A program made the translations under genes and the position numbers. A DNA stretch of 64,000 nt, taken from contig JAPQWV010000001.1 in the NCBI GenBank assembly GCA_027422505.1, positions 1,674,001-1,738,000 on the forward strand, read 5' to 3'. How positions within the stretch are numbered: position 1 is the stretch's first letter; each line of letters opens with the position of its first letter. This DNA comes from Craterostigma plantagineum. Its lineage: Eukaryota; Streptophyta; Magnoliopsida; Lamiales; Linderniaceae. Of this stretch, positions 31,551-44,080 are shown piece by piece. Under the pieces are notes generated by a model. The model saw nothing but the letters and a program-made list of their open reading frames with translations, made no database searches and had not been told where the DNA came from.

Positions 31551-34522
31551 ATGGGTTGCGTTTGTGGAAAACCCTCTACCACTGTAGATGACAAGGATAG
31601 TCCGAGGGAGAGGCCCTTAAATAAAGTATCATCTGATTTACGAGCTCCAAGAACAAGAAAAGAGAGAGAGTTTTAGGGTCAGAGATAGATTGGATAACGC
31701 CAGTAATTACGAGGGTGGAGTGATTTCGATAGATAAGCAAGGAAATGGTTCGACTAGGATACATGGAGAAAACCTTGAGAGGAAAAAGGAAAAGACAGAG
31801 CGCCGTTCAACGCTGAACCATCAAGAACTGGGATGGTCCCTGGAGCGACCCAAGGCGAACAGGTCGCCGCTGGGTGGCCACCATGGCTGGCTGCAGTCTC
31901 CGGCGAAGCCATTAAAGGATGGGTGCCAAGGAAAGCAGATTCCTTCGAGAAGTTGGATAAGGTGCCAAGGGAGGCCACTCCTTATATGATGTTCTTATTT
32001 CTTCGTTAGATCGTAATATCACTTGGTTTCCTTTTCTTTCAGATTGCCAGGGCACCTACAGCAATGTATATCGAGCCCGTGATCTTGACCATGGAAAGAT
32101 CGTTGCTCTGAAGAAAGTCAGATTTGATAACCTTGAGCCCGAGAGTGTTCGTTTTATGGCGAGGGAAATCCATATACTGCGTAGGCTCGACCACCCAAAT
32201 GTGATCAAATTGGAAGGACTTGTCACATCAAGGATGTCTTGCAGCTTATACTCGTCTTTGAATACATGGAGCATGATTTGGCAGGGCTTGCTTCCCACCC
32301 TGGGGTCAAGTTTACCGAACCTCAGGTCTTTAGAAGCTTTTCAGTCTGTTCTTACGACTGTAAATTCGAGCGTTTGGTTACTTATTTGTTTCGTTTATTT
32401 TTTCAGGTGAAGTGTTACATGCAGCAGCTAATACGTGGGCTAGACCATTGCCATAGCGGTGGTGTTCTTCACCGCGACATAAAAGGTTCCAATCTTCTGA
32501 TCGACAATAATGGGATCCTCAAAATCGCAGACTTTGGTCTAGCTAGTTTCTACGATCCCCATCAGAGTCAACCCTTGACCAGCCGTGTGGTTACTTTGTG
32601 GTATCGACCGCCTGAACTGCTGCTCGGTGCTACTTATTATGGCACGGCTGTGGATTTATGGAGCATGGGCTGCATACTTGCTGAGTTATATGCAGGAAAG
32701 CCAATCATGCCTGGAAGAACAGAGGTATGTTATTATTTGAGTTGACAAGAAGGTTAAGAAAAAGTTATTACAATTATCGACTTGGCTCTTTTCGATATGT
32801 AGGTTGAGCAGTTGCATAAGATTTTCAAACTCTGTGGATCGCCCTCGGAAGAATACTGGAGAAAGTCGAAGTTGCCACATGCCACGATTTTCAAGCCACA
32901 ACAGCCTTACCAGCGCCGTGTTGCTGAAACGTTTAAAGAATTTCCAAGGCCTGCATTAGCTCTCATAGAGACGTTGCTGTCCATAGATCCTTCAGATCGC
33001 GGATCTGCAGCCTCTGCTTTGAAGAGTGAGGTATATTTATGTTCGTACAATTCTGTTTTGTAATATTAGGCGAGAATTCCTACTGTCTTTTACCTTTAGC
33101 CATCAGAATCCGTGAGGCTTAATAGAAGAAGAAAGGCACCGTATGGCGAAACTTTTGTTTTTTGCTACTTATTTTGATACTTCTTGTAACAGTTTTTCAC
33201 AACGGCACCCTTCCCTGTGATCCATCGAGTTTGCCAAAGTATCCTCCCAGCAAAGAATTCGATGCGAAAATGCGGGATGAAGACGCTAGAAGGTTACTAG
33301 TTTATCAATTAATCATGCAATTTGTTTTTCCCTGTGTGTTGAACCAGATATATCTTCTCACCCGTTTTTTATCTTTAGACAAATGGCTGCCGGGAGCAAA
33401 GGTCGAACAACAAGGTATGACCTCGAAAAGAAAGCGCTGAGAGAATCTCGTGCAGTTCCAGCACCCAATGCGAATGCTGAACTAATCTCGTCGATGAAGG
33501 TAACTAATTTTTTCAACCTCTTATTTACGGTGGCTATCAAGATTAGAAAGTACAAAAAAGAAAAACAGAAAGGTTTTTAGTTTGCTAAAAATGCTATAAA
33601 AAAGAAAGGGTCTAAACAAATGCTCTACATGGCGGCTCTACATTTTTTCCATTTGCATGCAGAAAAGACAAAGCCAGCCCAACTCAAAAAGCAGGAGTGA
33701 AATTTTCAGCTCTCACCCGAAGAAGTGGCGTCGGGCTTTCCAATCGATCCACCGAGACAGTTCAAATCATCGAAGATGCAGATGAAAGCGAACATGGGAG
33801 TGTCCACAAAAGGGCTTCTCACTCTGGGCCCTTGGTTAACCGAGCAGCTTGGGCAAAAAATGGAAAGGCCATGGGAGATGCTTCGAGTGGTTTGGCTGGT
33901 CCCGACTATCTTCCATGTCTAGTTTAGTCGCTGCGAGGAGGAGTATGTTGTCTGAAGACCATCGAGATAGATCATATCATCAAAATGAAGACCGAAGCTT
34001 ATAGCTAGATTCCCTGGATCATTTAAGGAGGCTTCTTCTACTTCCATGACTAGACTAGAACAGAAGAGTAATGGACAGCACGAGGATGAAAGGCCAAGCC
34101 ACAATTCCGTTTCTGTAAGCAACGCCAAGCTTCTTTTTCTGCTTTTTTACTATATCTTTATCTCACATCATTCATGATAAGTTTGCTGGAAACAACATTC
34201 ACGTGTTGCACAAACTGATTCCAAGTTTCCTCAAAACTAACCTACTCAAGGGCAATAATGTTAAGAGCTCATTACAGATCTCTTTAGCTACGGGGATATT
34301 GTCGAAGTTTTTGGCATTAGTTAATGCTTGTTCTTGAACCTCGATTTTGCATTCGCAGCTCAGTAAAGGTTCGAGGGGAAACATATTCACTACTCTGGCC
34401 CATTGATAGCTCCTTCGGGGAAAGTGGATCAGATGATGAAAGACCATGACCGTCATATTCGAGAAGCTGCACGAAGGGCACGGATTGATAAGGAGAGAGT
34501 TCGAAAAGATGGAAATCGATAG
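31551..34522 (+). pseudogene. CDK-like serine/threonine kinase with MGC N-terminus (At1g54610 type), many frameshifts
   Basis: Host kinase gene of the plant CRK/CDK-like group. It starts MGCVCGKPS, a probable N-myristoylation and acylation signal. Exons: 31551-31961, 32043-32325, 32407-32724, 32803-33030, 33193-33292, 33379-33499, 33663-34114 and 34359-34522, all with GT/AG introns. Kinase motifs are present: ARDLDHGKIVALKKV, HRDIKGSNLL, KIADFGLASF, WYRPPELLLG and the CDK-like MPGRTE. The C-terminus ends near RIDKERVRKDGNR. At least nine single-base losses break the frame (near 31665, 31835, 32046, 32255, 33213, 33712, 33768, 33905 and 33995), mostly inside short homopolymers. Exons 3 and 4 are undamaged. 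There are no clear substitution stops, so either the gene decayed recently or the assembly has uncorrected indels here. Confidence 0.85.
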
Positions 34523-34881
34523 GAGCTGAGTTTCGTCGAACTCTTTGTTCTACTTAGGAAGAACGCCGAACATCATGTTATCTACTATTCTTTAATAAAA
34601 TAGCTACATTTTTCTTCTCCCCATCGTTGATCTTGTGTTTGTGAAGAGGAAGACATGGAACAGTGTATAGGAAAGGGTTTCGCTAGGTTCGAAGCACCAC
34701 TATGGTTTCTTCCATGATCAAATTGATTAATACAGTCCTTTATTTGTAATGTAACATATGTATTGTCTGACAATTTGTAGAGGTCAGCAGCAAGTATTCA
34801 TTCTCAGCGTACAATTCACAAGATCCAATCCAAGTAAAAAGAAATCGAAAATTGACACTGGAAGATTCCTTGCGTGCAATA
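34523..34881. other. Convergent 3' region between kinase and GUB_WAK_bind genes
   Basis: No gene seen. The two neighbouring genes point at each other, so this should hold both polyadenylation zones. AATAAA-like signals occur near 34593 (plus strand). Confidence 0.5.
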
Positions 34882-36321
34882 TCAAAATAGCCTATTCTCA
34901 TTGGTTTGAACTCCATGGGTGACAGGCGCTTTAGCTCTCAGCTTTCTCAGGTACCATACTCCAACTCCAAAGAATGCTCCAGCAACTGAAACGCCACCCA
35001 CTGCTCCTAATCAAAGCATACAAAAAGCTTCAATAACAATCTCATTACATATATATAACCTTGTATTGTATGATTTTTTCTCAGTAATAATTTACCAGCC
35101 ACAGCTGCAGCCTTACTGTGCCCACCATCACCATTCCCTACATCAAAATTAGACCAAAATACGATCAACAAATGGAGGAGACCCATCACGAATTCGAACT
35201 AAAACTGACGCTATATATATGCAGCATATACCTTTACACCCCCCATTAGTCACATTCTTCCCATCACCGCACAAGCACGCGAAATCTTGACTCAGAGTAT
35301 CGAACCCACACGTGCCACGGCTCCTCGCGCCGCCGCCGTCCTCGCACATCAAACACCGAGTCGTCACTGGGACTTCGAAGTCGACCCTCACGCCGAACTC
35401 GGGGACCTGATCGAAAGCCGGCGTCACGCCGAGATTCCGCCAGTAAACGCTCGTATAGGTAGCGCAGTGCTTTAGCATTGTCCTCAGCGACTCGCTCCTC
35501 TTCGGCCAGTACGAGCAGCAGCCGTTCTTTCCAATCCCAGCCCTCTATGACTCCCTCCGCTGCCGCCGCCGCAGCTCGCCGGCAAGCAGTGGCGGAGCCA
35601 GACCGTTACAGCAGTGGGGTCCATTTTAGTATTTTTACAAATTGAACCCCAGCCCCACTATTTTTACAATTTTCAGTGGGGTCACATTAGTATAAATTTT
35701 CCTATTTAGTCCTAATCTTAATTATTTAAGCACTATATCATTAGTAAATTTTTTTTTCCAGTGGGGTCCAGTGACCCCACTGGGTCTCATGTGGCTCCGC
35801 CACTGCCGGCAAGTTCTTGCAGAGGAAGCTGTCCGTATCGCACGTGGAGTCGCACTGCTCGGGGAATCGCTCGCAGAAGGGAGGCTTGGCCCCATTATCA
35901 CGTCTCCCTCACTGCAGTTGAAGAAGAGGTACTCGTTTTGGGGCGATAGCCTCAGATGGGTGCTCGCGTCGAGGCTGAAGGGCTTCGCGGGTCGGAAGTG
36001 GGTCCCACGGTCTCGGCAGCTCCACATAGACGGGTCGGATATGAGGATGTGCGGGTCGGCGTAGCTTATGTTTAGGATTTGGTACGAGCCTGAGGGAGTT
36101 CGGAGTACGAGGTTGTCTGAGGCTGTGCATGCTATGATGTAACGGTAGTAAGGGCTTCCACAGCCGTCGTCGATCCCAAACGGGTATTTGATTGGGATTT
36201 GGCCGCACTTTGTTCTGCATTGGCTCGTCGGTTTGGCGTGCGATGGAGCTCGGAGGTGTAGTAGTAGACATAGCGTGAACAGAATGGAGAGAAGCAATGG
36301 CGTTGGAGGTTTAGAAGGCAT
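34882..36321 (-). pseudogene. GUB_WAK_bind (wall-associated-kinase-like galacturonan-binding) membrane protein, disrupted
   Basis: Host gene of the WAK-like family without a kinase domain. Exons on the minus strand: 36321-35232, 35137-35096 and 35006-34882. Residues 1-29 are a signal peptide. The GUB_WAK_bind domain follows (CGQIPIKYPFGIDDGCG, LFFNCSEG), then a second Cys-rich module (ATYTSVYWRNLG, VDFEVPVTTRCLMC, GTCGFDTLSQDFACLC). The last exon encodes one membrane span (GGVSVAGAFFGVGVWYL) with a short basic tail. It probably sits at the plasma membrane and contacts pectin. The first exon is broken three times: a 1-base loss near 35892, a 219-bp MITE at 35587-35805, and a frame change or stop near 35545. 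The MITE plus target duplication adds 227 bases, which also shifts frame. The downstream part is otherwise readable. Confidence 0.85.
35587..35805. mobile_element. hAT-type MITE inserted in an exon
   Basis: A 219-bp element with terminal inverted repeats CAGTGGCGGAGCCA and TGGCTCCGCCACTG. It is flanked by an exact 8-bp direct repeat CCGGCAAG at 35579-35586 and 35806-35813. The 8-bp duplication and CA..TG ends fit the hAT superfamily. Inside are two further inverted GTGGGGTC/GACCCCAC blocks and an A/T-rich core; no coding capacity. It interrupts the GUB_WAK_bind gene between LCKNLP and the downstream Cys-rich module. Confidence 0.92.
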
Positions 36322-36909
36322 GGATTGAGATTTAGGGTAGTTAAATGGTGTTTATGGGTTGGTTTTAGTTGAAGTAAAGTATTATTGGAGAGGGAGTGGA
36401 GGAGAATGAAGAAAGAAAACACAAGGAGATTAGGAATCTTTCTTTAAAGTGAGTTCTGCTCTGATGCATGCTTCTTTCTTTCTTTTTTTTTTTTTTCCAA
36501 CATATACCTTGCTGCATCTTTTGTATTTATCTTGGAATTCTTCGATTTGTGTCTGTTTGCTTTATGCTTTCTGTTCTTTCTTTAAGTGTAATGAAAGCTA
36601 AGTGGAGAACAAACCATAGTACTTTGTAATAAAATACACGAGTTTATGCCATTTGCGCACATAGTAGTAGCATGATTCTGTTCTGCCACTTTGAAGTCAT
36701 TAAAGAATGTCATGGAGCAGCAAGTAGATTTGGGTTTCAAGGCCAAGCATATCTAATCTTAGTTGTTTCCCATCTAGCTAGGCTATGAGTTTTGAAACCT
36801 CGGACTAGTCGAACCCACGAATCAATAGTTGTACGAACAACAAGTAACTGTCTTCCCTTTGTTAAGAACTTCTATTTAGTAGAAAATTTGTCAATTTTAG
36901 GATTAATAT
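36322..36909. other. Upstream region of the GUB_WAK_bind gene
   Basis: No gene found. The part next to the start codon (36480-36500) is a T/C-rich tract on the plus strand, that is an A/G-rich leader on the minus strand. The rest is ordinary A/T-rich intergenic sequence up to the tRNA. Confidence 0.5.
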
Positions 36910-36983
36910 GGTCCCGTAGCTCAGTTGGTTAGAGCGTTGGTCTTATGAGCCGAAGGTCGCGGGTTCGAGCCCCGCCGGGACCA
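36910..36983 (+). tRNA. tRNA-Ile (anticodon UAU)
   Basis: A 74-base cloverleaf. The acceptor stem is GGTCCCG/CGGGACC with discriminator A at 36983. The D arm is GCTC-AGTTGGTTA-GAGC. The anticodon stem TTGGT/GCCGA (two G-U pairs) encloses the loop CTTATGA, whose middle three bases TAT give anticodon UAU. The T arm is GCGGG-TTCGAGC-CCCGC. The A and B box promoter sequences (TAGCTCAGTTGG and GGTTCGAGCCC) are intact. There is no intron. It would read the AUA isoleucine codon. Confidence 0.93.
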
Positions 36984-37191
36984 TGTATATATTCCTATCC
37001 TTTGTACATTGACAATGACCTTTTCTCTTGTCGAAGGTACCGGCGATTTTGTGAATGGGGCCATATTGGTAGACCTTCTTCCAATTATAAAGCTATCGTA
37101 TCGAAGGCCTCATCGTTACATGCGTGGAAGTCTATGAATGTACTTAGTTTAGTGTTTGATTACATGTGTGCTCATAGAAAAAGAGACTGTT

Positions 37192-37930
37192 AATGTTGAG
37201 CTTTCAGCATTGGCAATGTTGGGGTAACATTCTAGCCAACATTTGTTGGTCAAGAATGTTCCCTTTCTCGGTTTTATCTTTCATGCCCAAAACTAACTTT
37301 ATTGGTGACGTGGTCTTTTACTAGTAATGTGCAGGGTTTGGATAAGTGACAGAATGGTTCAAACCACGTAATTGGAGTGTGGAGTAAAGATAGGGAAGGA
37401 GCATACCAAAGATAGGATGTCTTGGAGCTAAAGCAAAGACCGAGCACTTGGAGTGACCAAGTCGGCTCCCAACGGACTCTAACGGTCATAACACTCTTAG
37501 TGGACGTTAGTGGACGTTGAGGGAGGTTGCTAAGTCGTTTGGACAAGTCCTTCACGAGTTGAAGACATATAAAAGGCGAAGGACTTAACCATTTCAAGAT
37601 ACGACTTAGACAACGAACACAGAGCGAAAGTGAGAGCATATCTGAGCGAGAGTTATTCCTCTAGCTTGTGAGGTTTTAGAATCGTGTGTGATTCGTCCCT
37701 TTTGCTAGATGTGTTTTAACTGTCTTTCTCGATAGTTTGTAATCCATCGTTTTAGTGGATTATTTTGCCGCAGGGCTCGCAGCAAGTTATTTGACTTGCT
37801 GCACAAAATCATCTCTGGTGTTCGTGTTCTTTATCATTAAGTTCGTTCTTTTCCGCTGTGCATTTACAAGTAAGTTGGAGTGTTAGCCTAACATCTCATC
37901 CAACATACTAAGCGCTTAACATCCTCTACA
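37192..37930 (+). repeat. Putative 5' LTR and leader of the SIRE-like element
   Basis: Begins TGTTGAGC near 37194. A TATA-like ACATATAAAAGGC lies at 37567-37578, about 360 bases before gag. I cannot place the LTR end or a clear primer-binding site, since there is no other LTR to compare. Confidence 0.4.
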
Positions 37931-39850
37931 ATGGATATTACGAGTTCAAACAATGTCGGCAAAGTACCTGCCCTACACGGCACCAACTACGCATACTGGA
38001 AGATTCGTGTTCGTCAGTGCATCAAGTCAATAGATGTGCGAGCATGGGAAGCAGTACTCCACGGTATACCCCTCCAAGGACAGAACCTGATGCAGATGGA
38101 GAAATCATTGACAAGCCGGTCGAAGAATGGACGGTGCCTGAACGAAGCGCGGCTGAATATAATGATAAGGCACTCAACGCCATCTTCTCCACGGTGGACA
38201 TCTTCATGTTTAAGATCATCCAGAATTGTACAACGGCTAAGACTGCGTGGGATCTGCTCCAGAGGTACTGTGAAGGTGACACAACTGTGCGAGAAACCAA
38301 GCTACGCCTCCTCCATAGTCAATTCGAGAACATCAGAATGAAAGAAGACGAGGACATCACGACGTACTTTGGAAAACTCTTGACGATATCCAGCGAGTGT
38401 GCCAGCCTAGGAGAGGCTATGACTAACAAGGCATTAAATTCTAAAGCTATTCGTACACTAACTGAAAAATTTAATTGAAGGATCGGCAATAGAGGAATCA
38501 CACAACCTAGCCACCATGGACTTCAACGTCTTGATGAACATCTTGAAGAAATTTGAAACCAATCTTGAAGTCCAAAGAGGGCCGCTCGCGGAAAGAGTCT
38601 CGCACTGGTCACTCAGCCATCCAAGGATCCGATCGAGGTTGATCCAGTAACGAAGAGGACCTAGCCATGGTCATAAAGAAATTTGCGCAGTTTTCAAGAA
38701 GAAGAATGTTGTGCAGAATGTTGGCCCAACATTCAGAAAAGGCCAGAATGCCAAAGCTGAACCATCTCAGCACCTCCGTATCCTAAGCGAAAGTCTGCTG
38801 GGAGGCTAGACGGAAAGCCGAAGAAGAACATCAACTATGAGGCAATCAGATGCTATGAATGCCAAGGTTGGGGCCATTTTGCCAACGAATGTGCAAACAC
38901 ACTTCGCAAACATGGAAAGGCCATGTGGATTGACCTGTCAGACGACGAAGATGACGATGAGGAGCCTAAGCAATCATCCGTAACCATCCAGTCCTTTTCT
39001 GATGACGAAGATGAAGAAGATAATCATATCGGCCTCACTGCGGTAACTGATGTTGAGCCAACATCTGGCTCAACTCACAGCTCAAAACATATTATTTTTG
39101 ATTATGATGATTCAAACTGTCTTGATGGTAGTCTGAGTTGTGATGATACAGAACCTGAGACTGGAAGTTGTGAAGAAGCCTTGAAGCTGTTAACCACGCA
39201 CTATGAAATAGAAAAGGCCAATAATCTACAACTTCAAGCCGCGGTGAAACTGTTGGTCGATGAAAATGAGAAAAACGAAAAGATTATTGAAGGCTTAATG
39301 GATGGCTTGAACAAGTTGGAAGCCGCACTGACACGTAAGGACAGGGAGATCGACACGCTTCAAAAGCGAGTCAATCAGGCCGAGGAAACATTTACTAAGT
39401 TGAACAAGGGTAAATCCACCTTGAAGAGGTATTGTCTCTAGGTATTTATGATAAGCAAGGTCTAGGATTTAATGCTCAGCCTGCATGCGATAGTACAAAC
39501 CTGTGTCTCATGATCAGCCTAAGATTGTTTTTGTTAAAGCTCAATCTAGGAATGACGAAGCCGAAGTAGTGAAACCTAAGAATAGTCCCGAGCATGTGAC
39601 CCAGAAAAATAATGATAAATCATTTCTGTGTGATCATTGTAAGAAGTTAGGTCATTTGAAGTCATACTGTTGGAAATTGAAGAGAGAGATTTCTGCAAAG
39701 AAATCGATGTCGGCTGAAATGTCATCCAACATATCTGTCAACATTGAGAAATCAGTGTTGAAAAATGTGTCTGGAGAAAGCTCAGCTGGCTCATCTTCGA
39801 ATTCCAGCAATAAGAATATGGTTAAGTCTTCTAAGAAAGCTTGGATCTGA
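37931..39850 (+). pseudogene. gag region of the SIRE-like element
   Basis: Starts MDITSSNNVGKVPALHGTNY, followed by the UBN2-type gag domain (KTAWDLLQRYCEGD, RMKEDEDITTYFGKLL). A CCHC zinc knuckle CYECQGWGHFANEC lies near 38850, an acidic region and a coiled coil (ANNLQLQAAVKLLVDE) follow at 39180-39430, and a second knuckle CDHCKKLGHLKSYC lies near 39630. Two knuckles with a coil between them are a SIRE-lineage feature. The frame changes near 38100, 38470, 38750 and 39440, so no full product can be made as assembled. Confidence 0.8.
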
Positions 39851-39879
39851 AATCAGGTCCTAAATTGTCTAGTTGTGTA

Positions 39880-42800
39880 CACCTCTTTGCGAGCTAATGT
39901 GACAGGTTCATGGTACTTTGATAGCGGGTGTTCCCGACATTGACGGGTACCAAAGAATATCTCAGTGAGTATACACCCTTAAGAAGTGGATCTGTGACGT
40001 TCGGAGGTGGTTCTAAAGGTCGAATTCTTGGCCGAGGCAGACTTAATGTCCCTGACTTTCCAAGCTTAGCAACATTCTTCATGTTGACGGGCTTGTTGCA
40101 AATTTGATAAGCATAAGCCAGCTGTGCGATGATGACCTCGAGGTAAGGTTTAACAAGGAGTGCTGTGAAGTCTTTAACCAAGATTCTATTTTAGTAATGG
40201 CAGGTAAAAGATCTAGCGACAATTGCTACCTAGTTGGAGACAAATCTGGTGTGAAGGACGTGTGTCAACTATCAAAAGCCGAGACGATGTTACTCTTTGG
40301 CATTACAAGTTAGGTCACGTCAACTACAGACATTGGAGCAACTTATCAAACATGAAGCAATCAGAGGGATTCCGAAGCTTAAGGAGTTTGGTAAGGTAGT
40401 ATGTGAGTCATGTTTGAAGGGTAAGCAAACACATGTTAGTCACAATGTTGACCAACATGCTGCCCAACATTTTAACACTGCTCACTGTTTTCAATTAATT
40501 CACATGGATTTGATGGGTCCTATGGAAGTAGATAGCATAGGAGGTAGGAAATATGCTTATGTGCTCGTGGATGACTTTTCTAGATTGCGTGGATTTTCTT
40601 TCTTAAGGAAAAATCGGAATCGTTCGACTTCTTTAAGAACTTTTGTGCTATGATTAGGAACAATTTCAGTGCTACTATCTTTCGTATTAGGTCTGATCAT
40701 GGTAGAGAATTTGAAAATCAGTATTTTGATGAGTATTGTGATAAGAAAGGCATAGTACATGAGTATTCTTCCCCTAAGACGCCCAACAAAACGGGGTGGC
40801 GAAAGGAAGAATAGGACTTTACAAGAGATGGCTCGTGTTATGTTATTGTCTAAAAATGTTTCTAAACGTTTTTGGGCTGAAGCACTGCACACGGCATGTC
40901 ACATTTCGAATCGAGTGTTCTTTAGACATGGCACTAAGAAAACATCGTATGAGTTGTTGAACGGTAAAAAGCCTACGGTTAAATATTTTCATGTGTTTGA
41001 TGTTTTTGTACATGCTGAATGATCGGGAATATTTGACGAAGTTTGATTCGAAAAGTGATAAATGTATTTTCCTAGGTTACTCGTCAAATAGTCGTGCCTA
41101 CCGTGTTTATAATTTGCGCTTGAAATCAGTTCAAGAATCAGTGAATGTTGTGTTCGACGATGCTACTGATCTTAGCAATATGCCTCCTCAAGTCGATGTT
41201 TCAGATATTATACAAGCTGTCAAGGAACCAGAGGAGCGTGTGGATGTCAATGTTGAGCCACATCGGACTCAACATCTGAGCCAGAACAGAACGATGACGC
41301 TGGTCCCAGTGAAGTACGACGCGATCCGCCAGCCAAGATTCAGAAAGATCATCCACTGATCTTGTTATTGGAGATGTGAATGAAGGAAGAAAAACCAGAG
41401 ACAAGCCACGCAAAGACTACAAATCGATGGTAAGAAACGTATTCATGAACTCGGTATACGCTGAGGTACGCTTTAATTGTTTTGTTTCTGCGATTGAATC
41501 GAAAAAATGTGCATGAAGCTCTTAAGGATAATTACTGGATTAATGCGATGCAAGAAGAACTCTTACAGTTCGATAAAAACCAGGTTTGGACCCCTAGTCC
41601 CACGGCCAAATGACATTAATGTCATAGGCACGAAGTGGATTTTTAAGAACAAGTCTGATGAATCTGGGAGGGTTGTTCGAAACAAAGCACGTTTAGTGGC
41701 TCAGGGTTATACTCAGGTAGAAGGCATAGACTTTGATGAGACGTTTGCTCCTGTTGCTAGGTTAGAATCAATAAGACTTTTGTTAGCTATAGCATGTTGG
41801 CTTAACATCACATTACATCAAATGGATGTTAATGGTGCGTTTTTGAATGGGTATATTGATAAGGAAATTTATGTCGAACAGCCAAAAGGGTTCGAAGATC
41901 CCCATTATCCTAACCATGTTTTAAGCTGCAGAAAGCGTTATATGGATTAAAGCAAGCTCCTCGAGCTTTGGTATGCAAGGTTAGCAACGTTTTTTGCTTG
42001 AGTTCGGTTTCACACGAGGTGAGGCAGACCGCACGCTTTTTGTTAAACGAATCGGTTCTGATCTTTTGATAGCTCAAGTCTATGTTGATGATATTGTCTT
42101 TGGATCAAGCTCACAATCTATGTTAGATCAGTTTGTGCAGGCAATGAACACCACATTTGAGATGAGTATGATCGGCGAGTTAACTTACTTCTTAGGTTTT
42201 GCAGATTAAGCAAAGGAGCGACGGGATCTTATGTCCCAAGAGAAATACGCGAGAAACACTGTGAAGAAGTTCGGGCTGGACACTGCAAAGGTAATGAAAA
42301 CGCCCATGGGGTCATCGCAGAAGGTAAGTAAAGACAATGTTGGGCCCTAATGTTGACCCAACATTGTACCGCTCTATGATTGGCAGTTTGTTGTACTTAT
42401 CTGCGAGCAGACCCGACATCATGTATAGTGTCTGCGTGTGTGCTAGATATCAATCTGAACCTAAGGTTTCTCATCTTAATGCGGTTAAGCGTATACTTCG
42501 TTATGTGAGTGGATCGTATAGCCTTGATTATGGTTCTCCAAAGATACTAATTTGAGTCTTGTAGGATACAGCGATGCTGACTGGGCAGGTGACGAAGATG
42601 ATCGCAAGAGTACAAGTGGTGGCTGCTTCTTCTTAGGTAACAATTTGGTTGCATGGTATAGTAAGAAGCAAAATTGCGTGTCATTATCTACTGCCGAGTC
42701 CGAGTACGTAGCTGCGGGTAGTTGTTGTACCCAATTGATGTGGTTAAATAGCATGTTGTGTGACTATGGTTTAGAATGCGAATATGTTCTCATGTATTGC

Positions 42801-42992
42801 GATAACCTTAGTGCCATCAACATCTCTAGGAACCCTATCCAACATTCACGTACGAAGCATATAGATATTAGGCATTATTTTCTGAGAGACATGGTCGAAA
42901 AGGAGTTAGTGCATATTGAGCATATAGACACTAAGAATCAGCTAGCAGACATATTCACGAAAGCATTGGATTCTGAAAGGTTTCGGACCTGA
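39880..42992 (+). pseudogene. pol region of the SIRE-like element
   Basis: Protease starts WYFDSGCSRH near 39915 and is broken one codon later. The GAG-pre-integrase and integrase follow at 40297-41340 (IHMDLMGPMEVDSIGG, YAYVLVDDFSR, and HISNRVFFRHG near 40900). Reverse transcriptase lies at about 41570-42210 (TKWIFKNKSDESG, ARLVAQGYTQVEG, and VYVDDIVFGSS with the catalytic aspartates). RNase H lies at about 42337-42992 (GYSDADWAGDEDDRKSTSG, STAESEYVAAG, ADIFTKAL). At least eight frame changes interrupt it, each of one base where I checked (for example near 39933, 40785, 41925, 41972 and 42200). Not functional as assembled. Confidence 0.85.
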
Positions 42993-44080
42993 AGAAATCC
43001 ATAGGTTTGCACATGTTAGTTTAAATGTTGGTCCAACATCTGGACCAGCATAGCATATGTCGAATTTGATGGTTACAGCTTTATTTTTGGCTTAGTGTTC
43101 TGTTCTGTTTTCCTGTGAAATGACTTAATTCTTCTTGTTTAGTCCCCAAAATGAACCCGATCCCTTTTTCTTAAGGCTCTTGGTAATACGTTCATAGGTA
43201 CACGGCATTCGCTGTGACGATGTACTTATTGCGACTAAAAAACCAATCCTTATTTTGTGTAAGCATGCTCATAAACTCTCGGCTAGAATAGGTTTTTGGT
43301 AATAAGATTCCTTAGGTACACGTCATTCGCATTGACGATGTATACTATGCGACAAAAGGCCTACCTTGAGGCTGAGGGTATAAGGGCAGTGCGTAAATTC
43401 TTAAATATTTTGGGTGAAAGGGTAGAAATAATGGGAACTGATTTGAGAAGAATTGAGCAGATAAGTCTAGGATTACGGAATCAGGATGTTGAGTCAAATG
43501 TTAGGGCAACATATGTGACTGTCAGTTTGATATTGCTACATTTTGTGCTTCGTTTTATGTGTGTCTGTCTTCAGTACTGCTTTTGTTAGTCTTTTGTGTC
43601 TATGTTAGAAGTCTCTCAGAGTTGCATTAGATCCCTCGAAGAACAGCTCTTTACACTGTCTCTATGTGCTCATCGAAGTCGCTAATTCGGTCAGTATTTC
43701 TTGACTCTACCTTGACTTCTGACTTCGTCTTTGGGTGAATCATGTTTCTAAGTGCTCCGTTAAACTCGCATGACTTGTTTGTCAAGTAGTCTTTAAGATG
43801 CTCGGATTGGTTGGTGGATGTAGTTTGCTTTAATCAGTTACTTAGATGTGCCTAAACGTTTATTTTTCTATTCCACTTATTCCATTATTGCTATTTTTCT
43901 GAGTAGTGTAGTGTGTGGAAGTAACCGTTGTAAGCTAGCATATATGACGTGATTTGACTGATTAAGTTTTAATTCACAAACCCTAATTCTCACTTCGATT
44001 TCATCTCTCCCAAGCTCCTCTCTGTTCTTCAGCGATTCATCACGATTCTCTCTCAAAATTGATCGATTTGTACGATCAAA
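42993..44080 (+). other. Spacer between pol and the extra ORF of the SIRE-like element
   Basis: Mostly non-coding. A degenerate direct repeat of about 50-60 bases occurs at about 43178-43236 and 43296-43353 (period 118), each with GGTACACG and CATTCGC followed by TGACGATGTA. A short frame around 43360-43540 (MRQKAYLEAEGIRAVRKF, with a coil-like LRRIEQISLGLRNQ) may be a remnant. SIRE elements have a long spacer of this sort before their extra ORF. Confidence 0.5.

Noticed and set aside
36945..37193. 82-residue frame MSRRSRVRAPPGP
   Set aside because: It starts inside the tRNA gene and is the usual shadow frame of a tRNA T arm.
43178..43353. CRISPR-like repeat-spacer array
   Set aside because: Only two degenerate copies with 118-base period, within a retrotransposon of a eukaryote.
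42993..44060. 3' LTR of the SIRE-like element
   Set aside because: Nothing here resembles the putative 5' LTR at 37192-37930; the stretch is the lineage's usual spacer before the extra ORF.
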